This document shows, piece by piece, positions 25,418-34,249 of a stretch of 64,000 nt of DNA. A program made the translations under genes and the position numbers. The notes beneath the pieces are model-generated. The model searched no databases and was not told the DNA's origin. It saw only the letters and a list, made by a program, of their open reading frames with translations. Source of the stretch: Kitasatospora sp. SUK 42 (GTDB lineage Bacteria; Actinomycetota; Actinomycetes; Streptomycetales; Streptomycetaceae); contig NZ_LFMD02000005.1 in NCBI RefSeq assembly GCF_015776785.2, positions 344,779-408,778 on the forward strand, read 5' to 3'. How positions within the stretch are numbered: position 1 is the stretch's first letter; each line of letters starts with the position of its first letter.

Positions 25418-26128
25418 ATGAGCGGCGATCCGGTGATCGAGCTGAGCGGTGTGAGCCGGCACTACGAGGGCGCGCGGGCGGCCCTGGACGGGGTGACGCT
25501 GAGCGTGCGGGCGGGGGAGTCGGTGGCGGTGCTCGGGCCCTCCGGCAGCGGGAAGTCCACCCTGCTGAACCTGGTCGCCGGGCTGGACCGGCCGAGCGCC
25601 GGGACGGTGACCGTGGCCGGGACGCGGGTGGACCGGCTGAACGAGGCGGGCTCGGCCCGCTACCGGCGCGGCACGATCGGCATGGTGTTCCAGTTCTTCA
25701 ACCTGCTGGACGACCTCACGGTGGCCGACAACGTGGTGCTGGCCGGCGAACTGGCGGGCGTCCCGCGCGCCGAGGCCCGGCGGCGGGCCGCCGAACTGCT
25801 GGAGGCGCTCGGCATCGACCGGCACGCCCGCGCCCACCCGGGCCGGCTCTCCGGCGGCGAGCGCCAACGCGTCGCCGTGGCACGGGCGTTGATGAACCGG
25901 CCGACCCTGCTGCTGGCCGACGAGCCGACCGGTGCGCTGGACTCGGCCTCCGGCGAGGACGTCAAGGAGCTGTTCCGCGAGCTGCACGAGGACGGTCAGA
26001 CCATCCTGATCGTCACCCACGACCTGACCCTCGCCGAGGACTGCGCCACCCGCACGGTCCGGATGCGGGACGGCCGGGTCGAGTCGGACAGCGCGGCGCA
26101 TGCCGAGCGAAGCGAGGTGGACGCATGA
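25418..26128 (+). CDS. ABC transporter ATP-binding protein (LolD/MacB type)
   Basis: A 236-residue ATPase with Walker A G-P-S-G-S-G-K-S-T, a Q-loop in V-F-Q-F-F-N, signature L-S-G-G-E-R-Q-R-V, and Walker B L-L-L-A-D-E-P-T-G-A-L-D. This is the FtsE/LolD/MacB class that drives FtsX-like permeases. ATG 25418 has GAGGAG 6 bases upstream, and the stop overlaps the permease start (ATGA). Divergent from the NarL-type two-component pair, which probably controls it. Likely exports or senses a lipid, peptide or antibiotic; the substrate is not visible. Confidence 0.95.
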   Translation: MSGDPVIELSGVSRHYEGARAALDGVTLSVRAGESVAVLGPSGSGKSTLLNLVAGLDRPSAGTVTVAGTRVDRLNEAGSARYRRGTIGMVFQFFNLLDDLTVADNVVLAGELAGVPRAEARRRAAELLEALGIDRHARAHPGRLSGGERQRVAVARALMNRPTLLLADEPTGALDSASGEDVKELFRELHEDGQTILIVTHDLTLAEDCATRTVRMRDGRVESDSAAHAERSEVDA

Positions 26129-28509
26129 GTGCTCTCGGTCGCGTCGTACGGGCCGGTGTGCGCCGTCACCGGACCCAGTCGATCGCCGTCGGCCTGGCCG
26201 CCCTGGTGGCCACCACCTGCTCCGTCCTCGGCGGCTCCCTGCTGGTCGCCTCCGAGGCCCCCTTCGACCAGGCCTTCGACGGCCAGCACGGCGCCCACCT
26301 CACCGCCCGCTTCGACGGCACCCGGGCAAGCGCCGACCAGCTCGCCGCCACCGCGCACGCCGCCGGGGTGACGGACGCCGCCGGTCCCTTCCGCACCGTC
26401 ACCGTCGACCCGGAGCCGGGCCCCGGTTCGACGGTCCCGGCGGGGATGGTCATGAGCCCGATGACGGTCGCCGGTCGGGCCTCGGCCACCGGCGGTGTCG
26501 ACAACATCACCATCGTGCAGGGCAGTTGGCCGACCAGGCCGGGCGAGGTGATGCTCGGCGCCGGGTACGGGAACCCGGGCGTGCCGATCGGCGGAACCCT
26601 GCGCCTGCCCGGTCTGCCGGGCGCGCCCACCCTGACGGTCGTCGGCCTCGCCCGGTCCGTCAGCGGTACGTCCGACGCCTGGGTCACCCCGGACGGCATC
26701 GCCGCCCTCACCGCGCCCGGCACCACCCCCGGCTACGAGATGCTCTACCGCTTCTCCCAGTCCGGCACCGCCGACGCGATGGCCGCCGACCGGGCCGCCG
26801 TGGCCGCCGCCGCGCCCGCCAGGGCGCTCACCGGCGCGCAGTCCTGGCTCGACGCCAAGCAGGGCTCGGTCCGCAACACCGCGATGTTCCTGCCCTTCAT
26901 GGTCGCCTTCGGCCTGCTCGGCCTGGCGATGTCGGTGCTGGTGGCGGGCAACGTGGTGGCCGGCGCCGTCGGCACCGCCACCCGGCGGATCGGCGTGCTC
27001 AAGGCGATCGGCTGCACCCCCGCCCAGGTGGTGCGCGCCTACGTCGCCCAGGCGCTGGTCCCGGCCACCGTCGGCACCTTGCTCGGGGTGGTCGTCGGCA
27101 ACGTGCTGACCGTCCCGGTGCTCGCCACCGCCGGGAACCTCTACGGCACCAACGCCTCCGGCATCGCCCCCTGGGTGGACGTCGCGGTGGCGGGCGGCAC
27201 GCCGGCCGCCGTCGCCCTGGTCGCCTGGGCGTCCGCCGCCCGCGCCGGACGGCTGCGCACGGTGGACGCGCTGGCCGTCGGCCGGACGGCCGGCGGCACC
27301 CGGAGGGACGCCCTGGCCTCCCGCGCCGCCGCGCTGGCCGCCCGGCTGCCACTGCCCCGGCCGCTCAGCCTGGGCCTCGCCCAGCCCTTTGCCCGCCCGG
27401 CCCGGGCCGCCGGGATGTTCGCGGCCGTGCTGTTCGGCACGACGGCCGTGGTCTTCGCGGTGGGTATGGGCGGGACGATGAACTGGGTGCAGGAGGCGAA
27501 GAGCCACGACGCCTCGGACGTCTTCGTGCACCCCCAGCAGCCCTCCGGTCCGCCCGGTCAGGGGGCTCCGCCGCCCAGGCCGACGGCCGCCGACCCGGCG
27601 GCCGTCACCACCGCCCTGACCGCCCAGCCGGGCGCCGCCGCGTACTACGGCGTCGGCACCGAGGACGTCACCGTCCCCGGCGTGGCCAGGAGCACCACGG
27701 TGACCGCCTTCACCGGGGACAGCGGCTGGGCCGGCTACCGGATGGTCTCCGGGCGCTGGTACCAGGGCCCGGGGGAGGCCGTCGCCCCCGCCACCTTCCT
27801 GACCGAGGCCTCGGTCGGGCTCGGTGACCAGGTGACCTTCACCACCCACGGCCGGGAGGTCACCGTCCGGATCGTCGGCGAGGTCTTCGACCCGCACGTG
27901 CAGACCGACGAACTGTTCACCGACGCCGCCACCTACCCGTCCGGCACGGCCCCGAAGCCGGAGATCTGGTTCGTCAAGCTGAAGCCCGGCACCGACCGCG
28001 CCGCCTACGTCACCGCCCTGGGCGGCGCCCTCGCACCGGTGCACATGGCCGCCACGGCCGACGCGGTGCACTCCTCCGGCGACTCGATCCTCGCCCTGAA
28101 CTCGCTCACCGCCACGCTGACCGTCCTGCTGGTCGCGGTCGCTGGGCTCGGGGTGTTCAACACCGTCGTCCTGGAGATCCGCGAGCGCACCCGGGACACG
28201 GGCGTCACCAAGGCGCTCGGCATGACCCCGGCGCAGACCGTCGGCACGGTGCTCGCCTCGGTGCTCCTCACCGGCGCGGCCGGAGGTGTGATCGGCCTGC
28301 CGCTGGGGCTGCTCCTGCACGGCCGGACGGTGCCCGCGATGGGCCACAGCGCCGGACTGAACTTCCCGGCCGACGCGCTGGACGTCTTCGGCACACCGGT
28401 CCTGGTGCTGCTCGCGCTCGGCGGCGTGGTGATCGCCCTGCTCGGCGCCCTGCTGCCCGCCGTACGGGCGGCGCGGGCGCGGACGGCGGACGCGCTGCGC
28501 GCCGAATGA
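26125..28509 (+). CDS. FtsX-like ABC transporter permease
   Basis: A 794-residue permease with two FtsX modules. One N-terminal helix precedes a large extracellular domain, three helices follow (about 250-380), then a second such unit with its final three helices at about 660-790. The final module contains V-L-E-I-R-E-R-T-R-D-T-G-V-T-K-A-L-G-M-T, the coupling-helix pattern of MacB/FtsX proteins. Translation overlaps the ATPase gene. Its stop codon is the first of six 8-bp units of a tandem repeat. The role as an antimicrobial or lipid exporter is inferred from family and regulator context. Confidence 0.92.
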   Translation: MSALGRVVRAGVRRHRTQSIAVGLAALVATTCSVLGGSLLVASEAPFDQAFDGQHGAHLTARFDGTRASADQLAATAHAAGVTDAAGPFRTVTVDPEPGPGSTVPAGMVMSPMTVAGRASATGGVDNITIVQGSWPTRPGEVMLGAGYGNPGVPIGGTLRLPGLPGAPTLTVVGLARSVSGTSDAWVTPDGIAALTAPGTTPGYEMLYRFSQSGTADAMAADRAAVAAAAPARALTGAQSWLDAKQGSVRNTAMFLPFMVAFGLLGLAMSVLVAGNVVAGAVGTATRRIGVLKAIGCTPAQVVRAYVAQALVPATVGTLLGVVVGNVLTVPVLATAGNLYGTNASGIAPWVDVAVAGGTPAAVALVAWASAARAGRLRTVDALAVGRTAGGTRRDALASRAAALAARLPLPRPLSLGLAQPFARPARAAGMFAAVLFGTTAVVFAVGMGGTMNWVQEAKSHDASDVFVHPQQPSGPPGQGAPPPRPTAADPAAVTTALTAQPGAAAYYGVGTEDVTVPGVARSTTVTAFTGDSGWAGYRMVSGRWYQGPGEAVAPATFLTEASVGLGDQVTFTTHGREVTVRIVGEVFDPHVQTDELFTDAATYPSGTAPKPEIWFVKLKPGTDRAAYVTALGGALAPVHMAATADAVHSSGDSILALNSLTATLTVLLVAVAGLGVFNTVVLEIRERTRDTGVTKALGMTPAQTVGTVLASVLLTGAAGGVIGLPLGLLLHGRTVPAMGHSAGLNFPADALDVFGTPVLVLLALGGVVIALLGALLPAVRAARARTADALRAE

Positions 28510-28554
28510 CGGGGTGACGGGGTGACGGGGCCGACGGGTGACGGCGCCGACGCC
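28507..28554 (+). repeat. 8-bp tandem repeat starting at the permease stop codon
   Basis: Six 8-base units: TGACGGGG three times exactly, then three variants ending at 28554. The TGA of the first unit is the permease stop codon. Confidence 0.85.
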
Positions 28555-28936
28555 CCGGGCGGGAGCCCAGGCCTACTCGGGCCCGGGCTCCTTCGCGTTC
28601 CCGGGCTCTGCCGGGTTTCCATCCTGGCCCCCCGGTGCGGGCCCGTTCCACTGTTTCAGGTCAGACGGAACGGCCATTCGCACCCGACCGGCCGGGGTGG
28701 GATTCGGCCGCGAACGGCTGAAAGCGCTTCGTTCGGCCTGAACCCACCTCGTCCACTTCGGGCAGTTCCATCGCAAACCGACTACGTTCGACGCGTAGTT
28801 GAGGCCGAATCAGGTCGTATGCCGGGATGCAGGAAACAGTAAAGACATTGCAATCAGATCTTTGTTGCTGACATATTTCACGCGGCCCGGCCAACAGTTC
28901 GTCCAGCACCTTCCGTCCGCAGAAGGAGAGACCTGT
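28510..28936. other. Intergenic region before the small secreted protein
   Basis: After the 8-bp repeat, a GGAGCCC...GGGCTCC hairpin (about 28562-28591) may terminate the permease mRNA. A dyad ACTACG-N7-CGTAGT lies at 28781-28799. From 28841 the sequence becomes AT-rich and holds a promoter. I see no gene. Confidence 0.5.
28848..28877 (+). promoter_or_regulatory. Probable promoter of the small secreted protein gene
   Basis: TTGCAA (28848-28853) and CATATT (28872-28877), 18 bp apart, in an AT-rich stretch about 60 bp before the SD AGAAGGAGAG. Confidence 0.45.
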
Positions 28937-29452
28937 ATGAGCACCACCGCCAAGTTCGCCAAGGCGGCCCGCGCGGCCGTCGTGACGCTCGCCGTCGCCG
29001 CGCCGTTCGTCCTCGCGGGCCAGGCCCACGCCGACGTCTACGTGTCCAACAACTGCGGGTGGCAGTCGAGTTCGGACTGCCGCACGGACAACAACGTACT
29101 GATCATCTCCTACAACTCGAACGCCGGCGACGGGGGCAACAGCAGCTCCTCGGCCAAGTTCTTCGGCAACGTCCCGGACTACGCCGGGGAGAACGTGCTC
29201 AACGGCAACCAGAGCGGCTACACCTTCTACCGCTACGTGTTCTCGGGCGGGAACGGGAGCGGGAACGGGGTGGCCGTCAAGAACAACGCCGCCGCCGCGA
29301 AGGGCTGCCCGAGCACGGTGAACTACCGCGTCTACTACAACTCCAACTACGGCGGCCACTCGCAGCTGATCCCGGGGAGCTGGGGCTGCTACGCCGGGAC
29401 GAACCTGGACTCGACGCTGAAGAACAACAACGCCTCCCAGCACTGGGGCTGA
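28937..29452 (+). CDS. Small secreted protein, possible beta/gamma-crystallin (I36 inhibitor-like) fold
   Basis: A 171-residue exported protein. The signal peptide ends at A-H-A (about residue 32), leaving a mature protein of about 14 kDa rich in Asn, Ser, Gly and Tyr, with four Cys that could form two disulfides. The C-terminal V-Y-Y-N-S-N-Y-G-G-H-S-Q-L-I followed by L-K-N-N-N-A-S-Q resembles the Greek-key motif of crystallin-like proteins and the I36 metalloprotease-inhibitor family. I infer a possible protease inhibitor or surface protein; no exact homologue is recognised. A lipoprotein gene follows after 96 bp, and a secreted collagenase lies convergent beyond it. Confidence 0.8.
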   Translation: MSTTAKFAKAARAAVVTLAVAAPFVLAGQAHADVYVSNNCGWQSSSDCRTDNNVLIISYNSNAGDGGNSSSSAKFFGNVPDYAGENVLNGNQSGYTFYRYVFSGGNGSGNGVAVKNNAAAAKGCPSTVNYRVYYNSNYGGHSQLIPGSWGCYAGTNLDSTLKNNNASQHWG

Positions 29453-29548
29453 CCGGCCCGAGCACCACCCGCTCCGCCCGGTCCGGGGCCGTTCGGGCCC
29501 GGGGCCGGGCGGAGTTCGTCCCCGAGGAAGTGATGAGGAAGTGATGCA

Positions 29549-30502
29549 GTGACCGGTGTTCCGCGCCGCCCGCGTTCCCGCGGGTTCCTCCGGACCGCCA
29601 CGGCGGTCCTGATCGCCGGCTGCACCCTGCTGGGGGCCGCCGCCTGCTCGGACTCGCCCGAGCCCGCGTCCGGTGCGCACGGCGCGGCCAACGGATCGCC
29701 GCCGCCGACCACGCCGCAGTCCGGACTCGCCGCGGGGCTCAAGCTCCCGCTCTCCGCCTACATGGAGACCTACGACGACAACCGGGCCATCGAGCGGGCC
29801 GTGGACAAGCTGACGCAGGACTGCATGGCGCGGTTCGGCTTCACCTACAACGCCCCTGAGCGCACCGCCAATCCGGCGAGCATCTGGGACAACACCAACA
29901 TGGCGCGCCGGTACGGGCTCACCGACCGGTCCCAGGTGGAGCGGTACGGCTACGACCTCGCGGACGAGGGCTGGAGCCCGCCGCCCGCCCCGAAGATGTC
30001 GCCCGAGGAGCTGGTGGTGCTCACCGGGCGCAGCGAGCCCAGGCCGGACGCTCCCGAAGTGTCGACGACCGCCAAGGGAACGGCCGTTCCCCGCGGCGGC
30101 TGCATGGGGGAGAGCCTGGACAAGGTCGGCGGGCAGCTCGACACCTCCGTGCCGGACCGGCTGGACGCCGAGAGCTTCGACACCGCCAAGGCCGACGACC
30201 GGGTGCAGCAGGCCATTCAGCAGTGGTCCGGGTGCATGGCGGAGAAGGGGTACCAGGTCGCCCTGCCGGCGGACGCCTTCAAGCTGGCACCCCGGGTGGC
30301 CGGCAGCGGTCCGGCCAAGGAGGAGATCGCGGTCGCCACCGCGGACCTCGACTGCAAGGAGCGGACCGGCCTGGTCAAGGTCTGGTTCGACGTCGAGAGC
30401 GAAGTCCAGCGCAAGCAGATCGAGCAGAACCAGCTCGCGCTGACCCAGACCCGCGAGCGGATCACTGCGGCCGTCAAGTCGGCCGTCACTGCGAGTAATT
30501 GA
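29549..30502 (+). CDS. Putative lipoprotein with repeated C-M-A-x-x-G-[FY] motif
   Basis: The 317-residue product has an Arg-rich start, a hydrophobic stretch and two possible lipobox cysteines: Cys25 (L-I-A-G-C) or Cys33 (G-A-A-A-C). A Ser/Pro-rich linker follows. The body carries Cys in D-C-M-A-R-F-G-F and G-C-M-A-E-K-G-Y, a repeated short motif also present in related streptomycete lipoproteins. The C-terminus is a charged helix. GTG 29549 has GAGGAAG upstream. It probably faces the outside of the membrane. The function is unknown. Confidence 0.8.
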   Translation: MTGVPRRPRSRGFLRTATAVLIAGCTLLGAAACSDSPEPASGAHGAANGSPPPTTPQSGLAAGLKLPLSAYMETYDDNRAIERAVDKLTQDCMARFGFTYNAPERTANPASIWDNTNMARRYGLTDRSQVERYGYDLADEGWSPPPAPKMSPEELVVLTGRSEPRPDAPEVSTTAKGTAVPRGGCMGESLDKVGGQLDTSVPDRLDAESFDTAKADDRVQQAIQQWSGCMAEKGYQVALPADAFKLAPRVAGSGPAKEEIAVATADLDCKERTGLVKVWFDVESEVQRKQIEQNQLALTQTRERITAAVKSAVTASN

Positions 30503-30552
30503 CGGCATCGAACGACTCGGCTCGGCGGCCCCAGCGCCGGGCCCGGGAACGG

Positions 30553-30584
30553 CGGAGGGCCCCGCGTCGCCGCGGGGCCCTCCG
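30553..30584. terminator. Bidirectional terminator hairpin
   Basis: 14-base perfect arms (30553-30566, 30571-30584) with a 4-base loop, between the convergent lipoprotein and collagenase genes. Confidence 0.88.
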
Positions 30585-30601
30585 GAGCGGAGCGGGACGG
30601 G

Positions 30602-32857
30602 TCAGTTGTACGTGGTGGTGACGGTGACGCCGCTGAAGCCCTGCTGGGCGTAGAGGCTGAAGTAGACGTAACCGGCGGGCGGGTTGGCGATGGTGAGGGT
30701 CTCGCCGTTGCCGCTGTTGGTGGACTTGGCCAGGTACGAGCCGGTGCTGGCCCAGGCGCCGCCGTTGTAGTACAGGTCGGCGTTGCCGGTGCCGCCGCTG
30801 GTGGTGATGGTCAGCTGCTTCACGCCGGCCGGCAGGTTGAGGAAGTTGTAGCTGTAGTTGCCGGTGGTGGCGGCGACGTTGTCACGGCGGCAGTTCCTGT
30901 CGTACTGCCGGGTGTCGGACGCGGAGCACAGGGGCGCCTGGGTGGTCGGCAGCGAGCCGCAGTTGTCGGCGGCGCAGGCCTTGAGCCAGGTGGCGAAGTC
31001 GGCGTCGTACTTCGTGCCGATGGTGGTCTTGAGCAGGGTGCGGGCGCCGGCCCAGTCACCGGCGCGGTACTTGGCGAGCAGCGCGTCGACGTCCTGCGGG
31101 TGCGACTGGAGCATGTAGCGCACCGCCAGGTAGCCCCAGTTGTAGACCCGGGTGGAGTCGGAGTTGTCGTAGGTGCTGTCGAAGAGCGTGCTCAGCGCGT
31201 ACGTGCCCTTGCCGGCCTCGGCGACGGCGGCGTCGTAGTGGACGCCCCGGTAGCTGTAGGAGACGTACTCGGCGAGGCCCTCGACCCACCAGACGGTCGG
31301 GGTGCTCATGCCGGCGTTGAAGTCGCCGTACATGTCGTAGCGGCCGTCGAGGTAGTGGGTGTACTCGTGGTTGAGGTTCCAGATCTGGAAGCCGGGCAGC
31401 CAGGTGGCCTGGTGGGCGATGAAGCGGGCCTGGTTGCCGACCGTGGACGGGTCGCCCTCCTCGTAGTCACCGCCGTTGTCCACGGCGATGTTGTACATCT
31501 CCCAGGCGTAGAGGCTGTAGTCGTAGTAGCTGTCGAAGACGACGACCTCCAGGCTGGTGTTGTTGTCGTTCGCGACCGGCCCGTTGTCCTTGACGATCGT
31601 GTGGAAGAAGGCGTCCTGGTTGACCAGGCTGATGCAGGTGTCGGCGAACTGCTGCGCGGTCATGCTCTGCGAGCGGATCTTCAGGTTGGCGTTGCACGTG
31701 TGGTTGGACGTGAGCACCAGCGGAACGAGCTTGGCGGGCACGTCGCAGGTGCCGTAGTAGGAGCAGTTGCCCGCGTCCTTCTTCTCCGTGAACCAGAGCA
31801 GGTTCATGGTGAGCGGACCGGTGTTGCCGACCAGCGGGTAGCGGTTGATCAGGTCCTTGAGGATCGGGCGGCCCTGGGCGCGCAGCGCGTCGTTGGCGAC
31901 CAGGTTGCCGAGCTGGATGCCGATCGAGGTGACCGGGTCGGCGCCGTTGATCTGGGTGCTGTTGCGGGTCACGAAGGAGGCCATCGTGGTCGCGAAGGAC
32001 GGGTCGGCCTGGAGGGCGGAGACGAAGGCCGGCTGGTCGAAGCCGCGCTCGATGACGGTCTCGGTGTTGGCGACGGCGGTGGCCATCGAGCCGGTCCAGG
32101 CGCCGGTGTAGTCGTTCAGCAGCCGCTTGACGACGCCGGTGTAGCGGGCGTTCTCCTGGGCGCTGTCGATCAGGGTGACGGCCTCGGCGAGGGTGGCGCC
32201 GTTGGCCTCGGTGACGTCCTTGCTGTGCGGGGCGGCGAAGAAGCCGTCGAGCGCGCCGCGGATGGCGGTCTGCAGGGTCGCGCCGTACGGGCCGACGGTG
32301 TCCTTGTTGTACCACTGCACGTAGTAGCCGGCGCGGAGGAAGAGCACCAGCTGCCCGGCGGAGGTGGAGTCGTCGCCGGGGTAGGTGGTGGCGGTGTCGC
32401 GCAGGGCGTTGGCGACGGTGGCCATCTGGGCCTCGTTGAAGGCGGCCTTGGCGTCGTTGCCGGTCAGCTTGAACAGGGTGTTGACGCAGTCGAGGCTCGC
32501 GGCCTTGACCTGCTGGACCAGTGCGGCACCGGAGTTGCCGGTGAAGGCGGAGGTGTCGCAGGCGGAGGCGGTGAGCTGCTTCGCCGTCCTCGCGGCGCCG
32601 ACGGCACTGCCCGCCGTCGGGGCGCTGCCCTTGGTCCGGAGGTCCGACGGCAGGGGGCGGGGGTCCTTGGGGGTGTCGGGGGACTTGGGCAGGGGGATCG
32701 AGTGCGGAGCGGCCTTGGCGGGGGCGGGAGTTGGGGGCGTGGGGGCGGTGGGTGCCGCGTGGGCCTGGGGGGAGAGGAGTCCGAGGGCGAGGAAGAAGGC
32801 GGCGCCGAGCGCGGGGAGACTGCGCGCGCGGGCCTTCGCTATCCGGAAGGGACGCAT
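30602..32857 (-). CDS. Secreted collagenase, peptidase family M9
   Basis: A 751-residue zinc metalloprotease that cuts native collagen. The signal peptide ends at A-H-A (about residue 34) and is followed by a Pro/Lys-rich pro-region. An activator domain leads to the peptidase core with H-E-Y-T-H at 497-501 and the third ligand Glu526 in W-W-V-E-G-L-A-E-Y. A PPC-type beta domain forms the last 95 or so residues (from N-V-A-A-T-T-G-N-Y). The frame is open far upstream, overlapping tsaD antisense, but ATG 32857 begins the signal peptide and has GGAGG about 10 bases before it. An upstream dyad may control it. Confidence 0.95.
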   Translation of the reverse strand: MRPFRIAKARARSLPALGAAFFLALGLLSPQAHAAPTAPTPPTPAPAKAAPHSIPLPKSPDTPKDPRPLPSDLRTKGSAPTAGSAVGAARTAKQLTASACDTSAFTGNSGAALVQQVKAASLDCVNTLFKLTGNDAKAAFNEAQMATVANALRDTATTYPGDDSTSAGQLVLFLRAGYYVQWYNKDTVGPYGATLQTAIRGALDGFFAAPHSKDVTEANGATLAEAVTLIDSAQENARYTGVVKRLLNDYTGAWTGSMATAVANTETVIERGFDQPAFVSALQADPSFATTMASFVTRNSTQINGADPVTSIGIQLGNLVANDALRAQGRPILKDLINRYPLVGNTGPLTMNLLWFTEKKDAGNCSYYGTCDVPAKLVPLVLTSNHTCNANLKIRSQSMTAQQFADTCISLVNQDAFFHTIVKDNGPVANDNNTSLEVVVFDSYYDYSLYAWEMYNIAVDNGGDYEEGDPSTVGNQARFIAHQATWLPGFQIWNLNHEYTHYLDGRYDMYGDFNAGMSTPTVWWVEGLAEYVSYSYRGVHYDAAVAEAGKGTYALSTLFDSTYDNSDSTRVYNWGYLAVRYMLQSHPQDVDALLAKYRAGDWAGARTLLKTTIGTKYDADFATWLKACAADNCGSLPTTQAPLCSASDTRQYDRNCRRDNVAATTGNYSYNFLNLPAGVKQLTITTSGGTGNADLYYNGGAWASTGSYLAKSTNSGNGETLTIANPPAGYVYFSLYAQQGFSGVTVTTTYN

Positions 32858-32922
32858 GGGGTGGGGGCCTCCAGGGCCGTGAGGGTGGCCGTGCGTGTTG
32901 GGGCGCACGGACGGGCCTGATG

Positions 32923-32943
32923 TGTGACATGTAAAATGGCACA
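32923..32943. promoter_or_regulatory. Dyad in the collagenase promoter region
   Basis: TGTGACAT, five bases, then ATGGCACA: 7 of 8 arm positions pair. It lies about 65 bp before the collagenase start in an AT-rich patch. A regulator-binding site is likely; which protein binds is unknown. Confidence 0.5.
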
Positions 32944-33033
32944 CCTGGTGAAGTAAAGGAAGACCCTGGGCTGCAGTTCCGATCGGCGAGACCGATCCGT
33001 TGTCGGGTGCCCGCCGCCCGAGTGGACGGTTCG

Positions 33034-34086
33034 TCAGGCTGCTTCGCGCATCACCGGGGTGAGCGCGGCGTACTCCAGCGGCGCCGACGGGTCCACCGAC
33101 AGGTCCGCCGGGGCGGGCTCCGCCCCCGACCTGACCAGCAGGTCGCCGATCGCCGCCACCATCGCGCCGTTGTCGGTGCACAGTCGCAGCGGCGGCACCC
33201 GCAGGGCGATCCCGGCGGCCGCGCACCGCTGTTCGGCCAGCGCCCGCACCCGGGAGTTGGCCGCCACCCCGCCGACCACCACCAGCGTGCCGATCCCGTG
33301 GTCGGTGCAGGCCCGCACCGCCTTGCGGGTCAGCACGTCCGCGATCGCCTCCTGCAGCGCGGCCGCCGCGTCGGGGACGTGCGGCTCGTGCTGCGCCTCG
33401 ACCCAGCGGGCGGCGGCGGTCTTCAGGCCGGAGAAGGAGAAGGCGTACGGATCGTCCCGGGGTCCGGTCAGCGGGCGCGGCAGCCGGACGGCCGTCGGGT
33501 CGCCGTCGCGGGCGGCGCGGTCGATGGCGGGCCCGCCGGGGTAGGGGAGGCCCAGGATCCGGGCGACCTTGTCGAAGCACTCGCCGGCCGCGTCGTCCAG
33601 GGTGTCGCCGAGGTGGACGATCGGGTCCCGCGCGAGGTCGCGGACCAGGAGCAGCGAGGTGTGCCCGCCGGAGACGATGAGGACGACGCACGGGTCCGGC
33701 AGCGGCCCGCCGTCGAGGGTCGCGGCGGCGACGTGCCCGGCGAGGTGGTGCACCCCGTACAGCGGGACGCCGAGCGAGAAGGCGTAGCCCTTGGCGGCGG
33801 CCACCCCGACCTGGAGGGCGCCGGACAGTCCCGGACCGGTCGTCACCGCGACGGCGCCGACGTCCGCGAGCGTCAGCCCGGCCCGGCGGAGCGCCTCCTG
33901 GACCACCGGCGCCATCGAGTGGACGTGTGCCCGGGCGGCGATCTCGGGCACCACCCCGCCGTAGCGGGCGTGCTCGTCCATCGAGGAGGCCACCGCCTGG
34001 CCGAGCAGCACGCCGCCCCGGACCACGCCGGCGCCGGTCTCGTCGCAGGAGGACTCGATCCCCAGCACCACCGGCGACTCTGTCAT
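33034..34086 (-). CDS. tsaD: TsaD/Kae1/Qri7-family protein, probable second copy
   Basis: TsaD transfers the threonylcarbamoyl group to A37 of ANN-decoding tRNAs with TsaB and TsaE. The 350-residue protein starts L-G-I-E-S-S-C-D-E-T-G-A-G. It keeps the metal-binding His114 and His118 (H-L-A-G-H), and has V-S-G-G-H-T-S-L and D-D-A-A-G-E-C-F-D-K. ATG 34086 has GAGGGTG upstream; a GTG two codons earlier is too close to the SD. It stands alone between collagenase and superoxide dismutase genes, away from tsaB, tsaE, rimI and groES, with which the main actinobacterial tsaD clusters. That, and its divergent sequence, make a paralogue likely. Confidence 0.88.
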   Translation of the reverse strand: MTESPVVLGIESSCDETGAGVVRGGVLLGQAVASSMDEHARYGGVVPEIAARAHVHSMAPVVQEALRRAGLTLADVGAVAVTTGPGLSGALQVGVAAAKGYAFSLGVPLYGVHHLAGHVAAATLDGGPLPDPCVVLIVSGGHTSLLLVRDLARDPIVHLGDTLDDAAGECFDKVARILGLPYPGGPAIDRAARDGDPTAVRLPRPLTGPRDDPYAFSFSGLKTAAARWVEAQHEPHVPDAAAALQEAIADVLTRKAVRACTDHGIGTLVVVGGVAANSRVRALAEQRCAAAGIALRVPPLRLCTDNGAMVAAIGDLLVRSGAEPAPADLSVDPSAPLEYAALTPVMREAA

Positions 34087-34168
34087 GGTCACTCACCCTC
34101 ATCGGTCATTACATGGACTGGTGACCATTGTGCCCGACAAGACGTGAGGAATAAGCAGGAGCCCATGC

Positions 34169-34198
34169 TTCGTTCCTGCAACCCATACGCAATAGTGT
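34169..34198 (+). promoter_or_regulatory. sod promoter with Nur-box-like sequence between -35 and -10
   Basis: TTCGTT (34169-34174) and TAGTGT (34193-34198) are 18 bp apart. Between them CTGCAA-N5-ACGCAA (34176-34192) fits the Nur consensus tTGCaa-N5-ttGCAA known from S. coelicolor sodF and nik promoters. Nickel-loaded Nur bound here would block RNA polymerase. Confidence 0.6.
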
Positions 34199-34249
34199 TG
34201 TCCCGGCACGATCGTCATCGTTCAACCCGCTGAAAGGGGCCGTGTCCTG

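Noticed and set aside
30602..34102. One very long minus-strand gene covering collagenase and tsaD
   Set aside because: The upstream part is tsaD read in another frame; the collagenase signal peptide starts at 32857.
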